Assembly: GCA_011620595.1 (NCBI GenBank)
Contig: WOYX01000004.1
Location: 1 to 61,699, forward strand
From: Bacteroidales bacterium
Lineage (GTDB): Bacteria; Bacteroidota; Bacteroidia; Bacteroidales; VadinHA17
Reading direction: 5' to 3'
DNA: 61,699 nucleotides
Each line of letters starts with the position of its first letter. Positions within the stretch are counted from its first letter, which is position 1. The notes beneath the pieces are model-generated. The model was not told the DNA's origin. It made no database searches and saw only the letters and a program-made list of their open reading frames with translations. This document shows positions 35,602 through 43,922 of this stretch, piece by piece. The translations under genes were made by a program, and so were the position numbers.

Positions 35602-36453
35602 TTATTTGACAAGAACATCCAGGTAGTATCTGCGACTGATCGCAATGCTTTCCATTGGGCTATGGGTGCGGCAGTGATCCTGTTCTACGAACCAATATTC
35701 CATCCCTGCTTTCTTTGACATGGCAAGAATGGGCTTGAAGTCGATTATCCCCTCACCCAGCGTGGCATCCTGCATCTCAGGGCTGAGATCCTTCATATGC
35801 CAGACCGGAAAACGGCCCGGATACTTTTTGAAATATACTACCGGGTCCTTGCCGGCAGCGGTGATCCATGCAATGTCAAGCTCAAATACCACAAGTTTAG
35901 GATCACTGTTCTCAACCAGCAGGTCATAGGGAACCGTACCATCTATCTCGCGGAACTCAACCTGGTGGTTGTGAAAACCGAAGGTGATACCTGCCTTCCT
36001 GCACTTCTCCCCTGCCTCATTGAAAAAGTCGGCACTTCTCCTGAAACCATCGAGAGAACTGCTCCATTCTCCGGGCAGGGATGGCAGCATGATATACTTC
36101 ATACCTGCCTCAGCGACCTCGTCAATGATCTTGTCGGCGTTTTCAGGCCTGATATTACTGTGGGAGCTTACAGCCTCCAAGCCTGCTCTCTTCGCAAGTT
36201 TTCCGAACTCCTTAGGACTAAAACCATAAAACTTTCCTTTGCTGTGGTCGGCAGCCTCTACCCAGTTGTAACCTATTGCTGACGCCTCAGCCAGGGCAGC
36301 GGCAGGGTCTTTTTCCATCTCATCACGTATTGTGTAGAGAGCCAAACCTGTCTTCTTCGCAGAATGGCCAGAAGCCAGAAGTTCTTTGTTGAGAAGCGGC
36401 ATCGCGGCCATAACAAGGGCGGATTGCCTCACAAAGTCTCTCCTTGTAGTCAT
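35602..36453 (-). CDS. Sugar phosphate isomerase/epimerase-like TIM barrel, exported
   Basis: 283 residues of the xylose-isomerase-like/AP-endonuclease-2 TIM-barrel superfamily. It has a twin-arginine-like leader (TTRRDFVRQSALVMAAMPLL, 2-21). Metal-ligand patterns include FGFHNHQVEF, ELDIAWITAAG and HMKDLSPE, and a conserved EQDHC near the C-terminus. Such enzymes isomerise or epimerise sugars. The family is a frequent companion of Gfo/Idh/MocA and DUF1080 genes. It lies 1 bp from the convergent oxidoreductase and has a good promoter upstream. Confidence 0.87.
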   Translation of the reverse strand: MTTRRDFVRQSALVMAAMPLLNKELLASGHSAKKTGLALYTIRDEMEKDPAAALAEASAIGYNWVEAADHSKGKFYGFSPKEFGKLAKRAGLEAVSSHSNIRPENADKIIDEVAEAGMKYIMLPSLPGEWSSSLDGFRRSADFFNEAGEKCRKAGITFGFHNHQVEFREIDGTVPYDLLVENSDPKLVVFELDIAWITAAGKDPVVYFKKYPGRFPVWHMKDLSPEMQDATLGEGIIDFKPILAMSKKAGMEYWFVEQDHCRTHSPMESIAISRRYYLDVLVK

Positions 36454-36515
36454 GATATCAGTTTTTAGGTATTTTTAGCATTGGCAATACCGGTAATCAC
36501 ACGTATCCGGAAAAA

Positions 36516-36544
36516 CAAAATTAACATTAAATTTATAAGTCCAA
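36516..36544 (-). promoter_or_regulatory. Promoter for the TIM-barrel isomerase gene
   Basis: Read on the minus strand, TTG (36542-36544), an 18-bp spacer and TAATTTTG (36516-36523) match the Bacteroidota consensus. The leader would be about 55 nt. The element lies directly next to the divergent radical-SAM gene start at 36549. Confidence 0.55.
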
Positions 36545-36548
36545 ACGG

Positions 36549-37556
36549 ATGAAGGAGATGAGGCTCAGCAAAAATATTGATGGAGATGGTACCGCAAGGT
36601 GCCTGCTGTGTCCGCATGCCTGCCTGCTGAAACCCGGGGAGAGGGGCATCTGCAGGGTCAGGAAGAACAGTAACGGTATGATTACCTTGCTAACCCATGG
36701 TATTATATCGGGTTATGCGGCGGACCCTGTAGAAAAAAAACCGCTCTATCACTTCTTCCCCGGAAGCAACATCCTTTCGGTTGGGTCATATGGGTGCAAC
36801 CTCAGCTGCGACTTCTGCCAGAACCATCATATCTCTCAGAACGGGCCACCCGCGGGCTCAGCCCGCCTCTCCCCCGAAGAGCTGGTGACCCGGGCAGTGC
36901 GGGAGCATGACAATATCGGTATAGCCTACACCTACAACGAGCCGGTCATCTGGTATGAATATGTCGCTGACTGCGCCATTCTGACTGCTGAGGCAGGACT
37001 GAAGAACGTGATGGTAACCAACGGTTACATAAACCGGGAGCCCCTGAAAGAGCTCATCAGTGTTATCGATGCCTTCAATATTGACCTGAAGGCATTCAGC
37101 AATGACTTCTACAGGAGGTATACCGGCGCCACCCTGAAGCCTGTGCTGGATGCCATAGGTATCGTGGCTGCCTCCGGAAAGCATCTTGAGATAACTACGC
37201 TCATCCTTCCGGGCCTTAATGACTCTGAAGGTGATATGCGGCGCATGGCAGAGTGGATTGCCCGGAATGCCGGCAGAAAGGTTCCGCTGCACCTTAGCCG
37301 TTACTTTCCTATGTACCTCAGAAACACCCCTGCAACTCCTTCGGAGACAATTCTCAAGCTTAGAGACATCGCTGCAGAATACCTTGATTTTGTCTACACC
37401 GGAAACATGTCAGGCAGAGATTCCTGCGGCGATACCGTCTGCCCCTCATGCAAAGCAATTGTCGTAAAACGGTCAGGTTATCACACTTATGTGACAGGGC
37501 TTACCGAAGATGGTCGCTGCACCAGCTGTGGCGAGGAGATAATGAAGTGGGTTTAA
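36549..37556 (+). CDS. amrS: AmmeMemoRadiSam-type radical SAM enzyme
   Basis: 335 residues. The radical-SAM cluster motif CNLSCDFC places the iron-sulfur ligands at Cys83, Cys87 and Cys90. Extra cysteines near the N-terminus (Cys18, 21, 25, 35) and a zinc-ribbon-like tail (CPSCKAIV and CTSCGEE) fit the AmrS family. The GIAYTYNEPVIWYEY segment is also typical. The reaction is unknown. In other genomes it stands beside AMMECR1 and MEMO genes; neither is found here, so it is isolated. Its ATG is 95 bp from the divergent isomerase gene. Confidence 0.9.
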   Translation: MKEMRLSKNIDGDGTARCLLCPHACLLKPGERGICRVRKNSNGMITLLTHGIISGYAADPVEKKPLYHFFPGSNILSVGSYGCNLSCDFCQNHHISQNGPPAGSARLSPEELVTRAVREHDNIGIAYTYNEPVIWYEYVADCAILTAEAGLKNVMVTNGYINREPLKELISVIDAFNIDLKAFSNDFYRRYTGATLKPVLDAIGIVAASGKHLEITTLILPGLNDSEGDMRRMAEWIARNAGRKVPLHLSRYFPMYLRNTPATPSETILKLRDIAAEYLDFVYTGNMSGRDSCGDTVCPSCKAIVVKRSGYHTYVTGLTEDGRCTSCGEEIMKWV

Positions 37557-37592
37557 ACGAGGTCCGGTCGGGGCTGAATACTTGCGACTGCC

Positions 37593-37880
37593 CTACTCTT
37601 TTGTAATGCTGCTCAGTCTTTCAAAGTATCCGTCAACCTTCTCGAACAGATCCTTGCGCAGAGCCGAGTAGTATGCCTTGATAATGGCAGGATTATCCTT
37701 GCCGTCGGGGTTGTTGACCCTGTCAATGAATTCAGTGCGCATACTGACAGCTTCCTCTATCAGGTTCTGAGCCTTGTCTCTCTTCTCTCCGTCATTGAGG
37801 CTGGTAAACATGAAGCAGTCAGATATCAGTTCAAAAAAGAGGTAGTCAATATCCTTCTTCAGGTCTTTTATGCTGGCCAT
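37593..37880 (-). CDS. Small alpha-helical protein, function unknown
   Basis: 95 residues, predicted all helical, without membrane segments or signal peptide; starts MASIKDLKKDIDYLFFELISD. I recognise it as a conserved small protein of Bacteroidales, often near amino-acid or translation genes, but no function is known to me. It lies 29 bp after an aminotransferase gene on the same strand, and the two are probably cotranscribed. Codon use looks normal. Confidence 0.7.
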   Translation of the reverse strand: MASIKDLKKDIDYLFFELISDCFMFTSLNDGEKRDKAQNLIEEAVSMRTEFIDRVNNPDGKDNPAIIKAYYSALRKDLFEKVDGYFERLSSITKE

Positions 37881-37909
37881 GGCTGTTGCTTTTGTTGCAA
37901 AGATACGTA

Positions 37910-38746
37910 TTAATATTTTCTGTTTCTCACTTTGTAGCTGCTGATACTGCCGGCAACCAGACGTTCATAATGCCGGCGTAGCTTGTCAGTCACGGGATTA
38001 CTAACATCAAAGTGATGATCTTCAATACTATGCACACCAAGTACCATGGGTGAGGTGCCTGTTATGAAGAGTGACCTGTACCGGGGCAGATCTTTCTCAG
38101 CCACTGATCCGAACAACAGGTTCAGCCCTTCTGACCTGCATAAGCCGATAATCTTTTCCCTGGTGATACCTGACAGTACCACGCTGTCGGGAGGAGTGAC
38201 AATGGTTCCATCTTCCCTGATGAAGAATACGTTTGAACGACTCCCCTCAGTGATCAACCCTTCCCGGTTTACAAGCAGTGCCTCATATGCCTGTGTGCGC
38301 TGCAATTCGTTGTTAATCTTCGCCATGAGACTGCTGTTCAGTATCTTGACACCCGGATCAACCCGCTCAGCCCGAAAAAGCATCAGTCTGACACCGTTGC
38401 GTATCATCTCGTCGGTTGGGTATGATGAGGGGATATAGCATATATGGAGCGAATACTCACGGCCTGTGAAGGAAACTGTAATCCTGACATTCATCTCCGC
38501 AAATGACTCGTTGCTTACAAGGGCATCGAAGCCTTCCGCTACCCTTTCTGCAATGTCGTGATCAAGATCATATCTTGTTGCTATCCCGTTGCCGAGCCGT
38601 CTTATATGCTCGTCAAAAAAGAGAGGCACGCCGTTCCTTGTCCTGATAACCTCATAGAAGGATACATCTCCGGAGACCTCCGGCATGGTTTCGGCGGTGC
38701 TGGATATGCGGCCGTTGAGATAGTAGAATCTTCCGATACAATCCAT
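37910..38746 (-). CDS. Aminotransferase class IV
   Basis: 278 residues of the fold-type IV PLP family (branched-chain aminotransferase, D-amino-acid aminotransferase or aminodeoxychorismate lyase). The candidate PLP lysine is Lys134 in PGVKILN. LITEGSRSNVFFI (about 169-181) and the LSGITREKII segment are family motifs that bind the phosphate group. The exact substrate cannot be told; PabC or a branched-chain type are both possible. A -7 box lies 24 bp upstream. The gene is followed by a small helical protein gene, 29 bp away. Confidence 0.85.
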   Translation of the reverse strand: MDCIGRFYYLNGRISSTAETMPEVSGDVSFYEVIRTRNGVPLFFDEHIRRLGNGIATRYDLDHDIAERVAEGFDALVSNESFAEMNVRITVSFTGREYSLHICYIPSSYPTDEMIRNGVRLMLFRAERVDPGVKILNSSLMAKINNELQRTQAYEALLVNREGLITEGSRSNVFFIREDGTIVTPPDSVVLSGITREKIIGLCRSEGLNLLFGSVAEKDLPRYRSLFITGTSPMVLGVHSIEDHHFDVSNPVTDKLRRHYERLVAGSISSYKVRNRKY

Positions 38747-38769
38747 AATCTTCAGGACTTAACTGAATG

Positions 38770-38777
38770 CAAATTTA
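38770..38777 (-). promoter_or_regulatory. Putative -7 box for the aminotransferase gene
   Basis: CAAATTTA on the plus strand, i.e. TAAATTTG on the coding strand, 24 bp before the ATG. No -33 TTG is obvious. Confidence 0.45.
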
Positions 38778-38830
38778 TGAATATTTCATCCCGGTCCTGA
38801 AAGTAATTATCTTCGTATTTTGCACGATCA

Positions 38831-40195
38831 GTGTATGCAGTTGTTGACATAGAGACCACAGGAGGAAGTGCCAGGCTTGAGAGGATAACCGAGATAGCCA
38901 TCTATCTCCATGACGGCAAAAAGATTGTTGAAGAGTACAGCACGCTTGTCAACCCCGAGCGCTCAATTCCTTATTTCATCACATCGCTGACAGGAATCAC
39001 CAACGAGATGGTGGAGGATGCCCCGAAGTTCTACGAGGTGGCAAGGAAGATAGTTGAGATGACGCAAGGCGCCGTTTTTGTGGCGCACAATGCCCGGTTC
39101 GACTATTCTTTCATCAGGCAGGAGTTCAGCATGCTGGGTTACAACTTTAAAAGGCCGCTGCTTGACACGGTAGCCCTCAGCAGGAAGCTGCTGCCCGGTC
39201 ATAAATCCTACAGCCTGGGGAAACTGTGCGGTGAGCTTGGCATTGAGATCAACGGCCGTCACCGGGCTTCAGGTGATGCACTTGCCACCGTACGACTGCT
39301 GGAGGTGCTGCTCGAGAGAGACAGTGCCCTAAGGTCGGGGAGCCTGATCAGAAACCGTAAAGCCTCAAAGCTCCATCCTGCCCTTGACCCGGCCATGCTC
39401 CAGGAGATACCCGAGGAACCCGGCGTCTATTATTTTTATAATGAGAATGGTGATGTCATCTATGTCGGGAAGAGCTGTAATCTCTTTCAGAGGGTGAACA
39501 CCCACCTTTCGAATAACACCTCTGCCAGGGCCATGGAGATGCGCTCCATGATCGCCGACATAACCTGGGAGCCTACCGGCAGTGAGCTGATAGCTCTGCT
39601 GCTTGAATCGGCAGAGATAAAAAAGAAAAAACCGCTTTACAACAGGGCTCAACGCCGTACCGGATACCCCTGGGGAATCTACAGTTTCACCGACGCCAGC
39701 GGGTATACTCGATTCGAATACCGCAGGGTAGCCGGCGATGACGTCCCTCTCTCTCTCCTTGCCTCACGTGATCATGCCAGGGGCAGGCTTGAGCAGCTGA
39801 TGACGAAGTACGAGCTGTGCCAGAAGTTGTGCGGCCTTTATGATACCGACGGACCATGCTTCCACCGGCAGGTGAGCCTCTGCAGAGGAGCATGCTGCGG
39901 AGAGGAGAAACCGGCAGAGTACAATGAAAGAGCCATGATGGCACTGGATGAATTCATCTTCAGGAAACGCAGTTTCTTTGTTATCGACCGCGGGCGCAAT
40001 GCAGAAGAACGGTCGGCCGTGAAGATAATCAACGGCAAATATGCTGGTTACGGGTTCTTTAACATAAATGAGGTGGGCTTCGGGCTTGAAGCAGTCCATG
40101 ACTGTATAGTCAAAGCCCCTGACACCAGTGATATACAGATGATATTAAAGAGCTGGCTGAAAAATCACCGGGTAGAAAGGATCATTGATTTCTGA
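38831..40195 (+). CDS. DnaQ-like exonuclease fused to a GIY-YIG nuclease domain
   Basis: 454 residues. The N-terminal 3'-5' exonuclease domain (about 1-165) has the DEDDh residues Asp6 and Glu8 (VVDIETTGG), Asp91 (HNARFDYSF), His144 and Asp149 (HRASGDALAT). A UvrC-like GIY-YIG domain follows (about 195-290: GVYYFYNENGDVIYVGKS). The C-terminal part has a UvrC-type Cys cluster (CQKLCGLYD, CRGACCG). This is the Cho/UvrC-related fusion, probably active on damaged DNA. Translation starts with GTG at 38831, as no ATG lies in frame upstream. It is divergent from the aminotransferase gene. Confidence 0.9.
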   Translation: MYAVVDIETTGGSARLERITEIAIYLHDGKKIVEEYSTLVNPERSIPYFITSLTGITNEMVEDAPKFYEVARKIVEMTQGAVFVAHNARFDYSFIRQEFSMLGYNFKRPLLDTVALSRKLLPGHKSYSLGKLCGELGIEINGRHRASGDALATVRLLEVLLERDSALRSGSLIRNRKASKLHPALDPAMLQEIPEEPGVYYFYNENGDVIYVGKSCNLFQRVNTHLSNNTSARAMEMRSMIADITWEPTGSELIALLLESAEIKKKKPLYNRAQRRTGYPWGIYSFTDASGYTRFEYRRVAGDDVPLSLLASRDHARGRLEQLMTKYELCQKLCGLYDTDGPCFHRQVSLCRGACCGEEKPAEYNERAMMALDEFIFRKRSFFVIDRGRNAEERSAVKIINGKYAGYGFFNINEVGFGLEAVHDCIVKAPDTSDIQMILKSWLKNHRVERIIDF

Positions 40196-40223
40196 AAGAT
40201 TTAGCCCCTGCCTCTTTTCTTAA

Positions 40224-40231
40224 TATATTTG
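40224..40231 (+). promoter_or_regulatory. Putative -7 box for the phosphate-uptake pair
   Basis: TATATTTG fits TAnnTTTG and lies 25 bp before the ATG of the PhoU-like gene. No clear -33 TTG is present. Confidence 0.5.
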
Positions 40232-40256
40232 TCGTTACCAACGCAAACCAGGGTTT

Positions 40257-40907
40257 ATGTCACTATTCACGCGCACAACCAGGGAGCTGACGGTCATGAT
40301 AGATGAGTTCTTCGACACCATTGAGATAGGCATACTTATCTTCAAGGAGGGTGTAAAGGCTTATGTCAGGGGCGATCAGACCACCTTTCAGTCCCATCTT
40401 AAGAAGATAGATGATCTTGAAGGCAAGGCAGACAAGCTGCAGAGAACCATTGAGAATGACATGATAGTACACTCTATTCTTCCGCATCAGAGGAGTGAGA
40501 TCGTCAAGTTGCTCTGGCAGATGGATGAGATCATTGACACGGCAAAAGGGTCACTGAATGAGTTTTTCATTGAGATTCCCCGCATACCTTCATCATTGAC
40601 TGAGGACTTCATATCTCTGGCGGAGGTGTCGGCAAATGCTGCTGAGGAACTGATGCCAGCCGCCAGGTCTTTTTTCCGGGAGCCGCATCTGGTCAGGGAG
40701 AAGCTGATCAAGGTTTATTTTTTTGAGCGCGAGACTGACAAGGCTGCCTTTCAGCTGAAAAAGAAGGTGTTTCATGAGATGAATGACCTGTCACTGGCCG
40801 AGAAGGCTCATATACGCTATATCACCCACCATATTGAGAATATATCCGACGCGGCACAGGATGCTGCTGACCTCCTTGCCTCCATGGCTATAAGCCAATT
40901 GCTCTGA
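40257..40907 (+). CDS. DUF47 family PhoU-like phosphate transport regulator
   Basis: 216 residues, predicted as a helical bundle like PhoU. It starts MSLFTRTTRELTVMIDEFFD and contains the DUF47-typical FQSHLKKIDDLEGKADKLQRTIENDM near residues 42-66, whose acidic and lysine residues are those of the metal-cluster region. Proteins of this family pair with PiT phosphate permeases. Here the PiT gene starts 2 bp after its stop, so the two form one unit, preceded by a -7 box. Confidence 0.9.
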   Translation: MSLFTRTTRELTVMIDEFFDTIEIGILIFKEGVKAYVRGDQTTFQSHLKKIDDLEGKADKLQRTIENDMIVHSILPHQRSEIVKLLWQMDEIIDTAKGSLNEFFIEIPRIPSSLTEDFISLAEVSANAAEELMPAARSFFREPHLVREKLIKVYFFERETDKAAFQLKKKVFHEMNDLSLAEKAHIRYITHHIENISDAAQDAADLLASMAISQLL

Positions 40908-40909
40908 TT

Positions 40910-42109
40910 ATGATATTCCTCTTCCTGACCAGCGGACTCTTCCTGGGGTGGACCCTCGGCGCCAATGATGCAGCCAATATCTTTGGCTCAGCCGTGGGCT
41001 CCCGCATGATATCATTCACCAGGGCTGCAATCATAGCGTCCGTCTTCGTTATTCTTGGGGCAGTATTGCAGGGTGGCGGTGCCTCGGAGACACTGGGACG
41101 TCTGGGATCGGTGAATGCCATGGGCGGAGCCTTCACAGTTGCCCTGGCAGCCGGACTGACAGTCTATTTCATGACAAGAGCCGGACTGCCCGTCTCAACA
41201 ACCCAGGCGATCGTGGGAGCCATTATCGGATGGGATTTCTTCACCAACAATGCTGTTGATACCAGGGCACTTACACAGATAGTAACCACCTGGGTGACAG
41301 GCCCGGTGCTGGGAGCCGTCTTTGCCTTCGGACTCTACCACCTGGTGAAGATTACCAGGAAAAGGATAAGGATACACCTTGTCCGGTATGAAGCCTACAT
41401 GAGAGCAGGACTGCTTATTGCCGGAGCTTTCGGAGCATACAGCCTGGGTGCAAACAACATAGCCAACGTCATGGGGGTCTTCGTCTCCAGTGTCCCGCTT
41501 GACAAGACTGGCTTCGGCCTCTTTACACTTACCGGGGCGCAACAGCTCTTCTTTCTTGGCGGGCTGGCCATTGCCGTCGGGGTGGTCACCTACTCCAGAA
41601 AGGTGATGCAGACGGTAGGCGCCAACCTGCTGGAACTCTCATCTGAGGCAGCATTCGTGGTTGTGATGTCACAGGCCCTCGTGCTGTTCATATTCTCATC
41701 GTCGGCACTCTCAGGAGTGATGGTCAGGGCGGGACTGCCACCGATCCCGCTCGTGCCTGTCTCAAGCACGCAGGTTGTAGTGGGATCGGTTTTGGGGATA
41801 GGCCTCTACAAGGGCATCAGGAACATCAACCTGAGACTGCTCGGCAGCATTGCATCAGGCTGGATCACCACACCTGTTGCGGCTGGGTTACTCACCTTCC
41901 TTCTCCTCTTTTTCGTAAAGAACCTGTTTGGGATAGATGTAGGATACTCCGCCAACCCTCCTGCCGCGGGTGTCGGTGAACCAAGCACGACTCTCACCAT
42001 CAAATACGCCATAGTGATCCTGCTTGTATTAATATCCGCATATCTCGTCTGGCTGGTACTGGCTGAAAAGAGAAAGAGCGACCGGATAAATAAAAACTAT
42101 TACAATTAG
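40910..42109 (+). CDS. pit: PiT-family inorganic phosphate permease
   Basis: 399-residue inner-membrane transporter that imports phosphate, driven by an ion gradient. The duplicated PiT signature is intact: TLGANDAANIFG (Asn19-Asp20) in the N-terminal half and SLGANNIANVMG in the C-terminal half. Around ten membrane helices are predicted. The LPVSTTQAIVGAIIGWD and VPVSSTQVVVGSVLG pairs are the other repeated motif. It follows the DUF47 gene by 2 bp. It is convergent with the GH109-like gene, 41 bp away. Confidence 0.93.
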   Translation: MIFLFLTSGLFLGWTLGANDAANIFGSAVGSRMISFTRAAIIASVFVILGAVLQGGGASETLGRLGSVNAMGGAFTVALAAGLTVYFMTRAGLPVSTTQAIVGAIIGWDFFTNNAVDTRALTQIVTTWVTGPVLGAVFAFGLYHLVKITRKRIRIHLVRYEAYMRAGLLIAGAFGAYSLGANNIANVMGVFVSSVPLDKTGFGLFTLTGAQQLFFLGGLAIAVGVVTYSRKVMQTVGANLLELSSEAAFVVVMSQALVLFIFSSSALSGVMVRAGLPPIPLVPVSSTQVVVGSVLGIGLYKGIRNINLRLLGSIASGWITTPVAAGLLTFLLLFFVKNLFGIDVGYSANPPAAGVGEPSTTLTIKYAIVILLVLISAYLVWLVLAEKRKSDRINKNYYN

Positions 42110-42150
42110 CGCCTGGTGGCAGGTCCGGACCACCCCTGTCGATGACAGTG

Positions 42151-43614
42151 CTAAACCTCCAGCTGATTGGAACTGCCCTCTATCTGAAGCACCTGTGTGT
42201 TTCCTCCTTCTGACAGGTCGGGAACAAACGGTTTGTTTGCCTCCCATGCACCGCATGTAAAGTCAGGCACCTCAATGGAAGAAGACCTGTTGGCCACTGA
42301 CCACTCGCTGAGGGGAGTGACTACGCTCCAGAGGGCAGCATCATATACATCCTGGTCAAGAGGCAGCCCGTTGCGGAGGCAGTCGATCAGCCTCCAGTCC
42401 ATTATGAAATCCATACCGCCGTGTCCGCCAATCTCCCTTGCCATCTCTCCCACCCTTCTGACAATGGCAGGGGTATACTGCTCTTCCAGTGCTTCATACT
42501 CTTCCGCAGGAAGCCATGAATGGCCAAGCGCTATCCTTGCCGGCGAAGGCCATTTCCTGGCAGCTCCTTTGGTGCCGCTCACCAGGTGGATACGCGAGTA
42601 TGGCCTGAGGCTGGAGACATCATGTTGTATCATGATGGTCCTGCCGGAAAGGTTCCTGATAAGCGTGGTGTTCATATTGCCACGGTACTGTTTGTCAGCA
42701 TAAGGTGCATAAAAGGGATCCTCGGCTGCCAGCCCGGCAAGGTCCGGAGCCATGGAGAAATCATTTGTAGACATGGAAGTAAGATAATCCATTCTGTCAC
42801 CCCGGTTGATATTCATTACCTGGCATAGGGGTCCCAGGCCGTGGGTGGGATAAAGGTTCCCGTTTCTGACATTCTCCTTCAGCCGCCACATGTCTGCATA
42901 TCCGTTCTTGTCATAGGTGAAATCCCACCGGAGATCATGGATGTAGGCCCCCTCTCCGTGGACGATGTCACCGAAGAGGCCCTGGCGTGCCATGTTGAGT
43001 GTGCACAGCTCAAAGAAATCGTAACAGCAGTTCTCCAGCTGCATGCAGTGCATCTTCGTCCTCTCCGAGGTCTCCACCAGTTGCCAGCATTCATCTACCG
43101 TCTTTGCTGCCGGCACCTCCACCGCCACATGTTTCCCGGCCTCCATGGCATAGACGGCCATGGGAGTATGCCATGCCCATGGAGTACAAATGTATACCAG
43201 GTCTATGTCAGGGTCATCGCACAGCCCCTTCCATGCCTCCTCACTGCCACTGAAGGCCTGCGCACCCGGCAATCCGAATTTGGACAGCATCGACTGCATC
43301 CTTTCAACCCTGTCGGTATACTTGTCGCACAGAGCTGCTATCTCAACTCCTTCTATATGCGCCATACGCTCCACGGCCCCGGGACCCCTCATCCCCAGTC
43401 CGATGAACCCTATGCGTACCTTTTCCAGGGGCGGTGCCCCGTAACCGCACATATTAAACAGTTGTGAATGGATTGTGGCGGCAGCAGCCCTTATTTCAGG
43501 CATCAGCTCACGGCTCTCTTCCCGGCGTGAGCATGAGAGGCCCGATCCGGCCGTGATGGCACCTGCGCCGGCCACGGCAGCAGTGCGAAGGAAATTCCGA
43601 CGGTTGGTCTTCAT
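42151..43614 (-). CDS. Exported GH109-like Gfo/Idh/MocA protein (possible alpha-N-acetylgalactosaminidase)
   Basis: 487 residues with a twin-arginine-like leader (KTNRRNFLRTAA) that also has a Cys at residue 28 (GLSCSRR), so Tat export with lipidation is possible. The Rossmann motif is GFIGLGMRGPGAV. The C-terminal HGGMDFIMDWRLIDCLRNGLP and the following LPLDQDVYDAALWSVVTPLSEWS are the pattern I associate with GH109 NAD-dependent glycosidases. Such enzymes use NAD to oxidise C3 of the sugar transiently. Substrate cannot be predicted. It is the third Gfo/Idh/MocA gene of the window. Confidence 0.85.
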   Translation of the reverse strand: MKTNRRNFLRTAAVAGAGAITAGSGLSCSRREESRELMPEIRAAAATIHSQLFNMCGYGAPPLEKVRIGFIGLGMRGPGAVERMAHIEGVEIAALCDKYTDRVERMQSMLSKFGLPGAQAFSGSEEAWKGLCDDPDIDLVYICTPWAWHTPMAVYAMEAGKHVAVEVPAAKTVDECWQLVETSERTKMHCMQLENCCYDFFELCTLNMARQGLFGDIVHGEGAYIHDLRWDFTYDKNGYADMWRLKENVRNGNLYPTHGLGPLCQVMNINRGDRMDYLTSMSTNDFSMAPDLAGLAAEDPFYAPYADKQYRGNMNTTLIRNLSGRTIMIQHDVSSLRPYSRIHLVSGTKGAARKWPSPARIALGHSWLPAEEYEALEEQYTPAIVRRVGEMAREIGGHGGMDFIMDWRLIDCLRNGLPLDQDVYDAALWSVVTPLSEWSVANRSSSIEVPDFTCGAWEANKPFVPDLSEGGNTQVLQIEGSSNQLEV

Positions 43615-43688
43615 GGTTATCAGGTTAGTTTATCTGTTGCATTATGTATGCAATATACAAACTTCCCAACAAAGGTGAGGAGCCTCTC

Positions 43689-43922
43689 TTACTCCTCCAG
43701 CTGTGGTTTTTTCTTCCCCTTTTTTCTTATCAGGTCTCCGATGACGGAGCCGGCCAGAAAACCGAGTACGGCTCCCCACGGAACCATCAGGTACCAGTTC
43801 GACTTGATGGCACAGGTACCGGAGAGACAACCCACATATTTCCAGTATGCAAAACCACCTATGGCTCCTGCAGCGGCACCGGCAATTTCGGGGAGATATC
43901 TCTTGAAAAAGGATCTGTTCAT
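43689..43922 (-). CDS. DUF6132-family small membrane protein
   Basis: 77 residues. Two glycine-rich helices (about 12-30 and 46-64) enclose the motif YVGCLSGTCAIKSN, with a conserved CxxxxC pair that is the hallmark of DUF6132. The C-terminus is Lys-rich and likely cytoplasmic. No function is known. The start overlaps the preceding glycosyltransferase gene by 4 bp (ATGA), so translation is probably coupled. Confidence 0.82.
   Translation of the reverse strand: MNRSFFKRYLPEIAGAAAGAIGGFAYWKYVGCLSGTCAIKSNWYLMVPWGAVLGFLAGSVIGDLIRKKGKKKPQLEE

Noticed and set aside
42841-43467. 208-codon open frame on the plus strand
   Set aside because: Antisense to the GH109-like gene, with a Cys/His/Leu-rich shadow composition and no motif.
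42200-43614. A standard sugar dehydrogenase call
   Set aside because: The C-terminal pattern fits the GH109 glycosidase subgroup better than generic inositol or glucose-fructose oxidoreductases.
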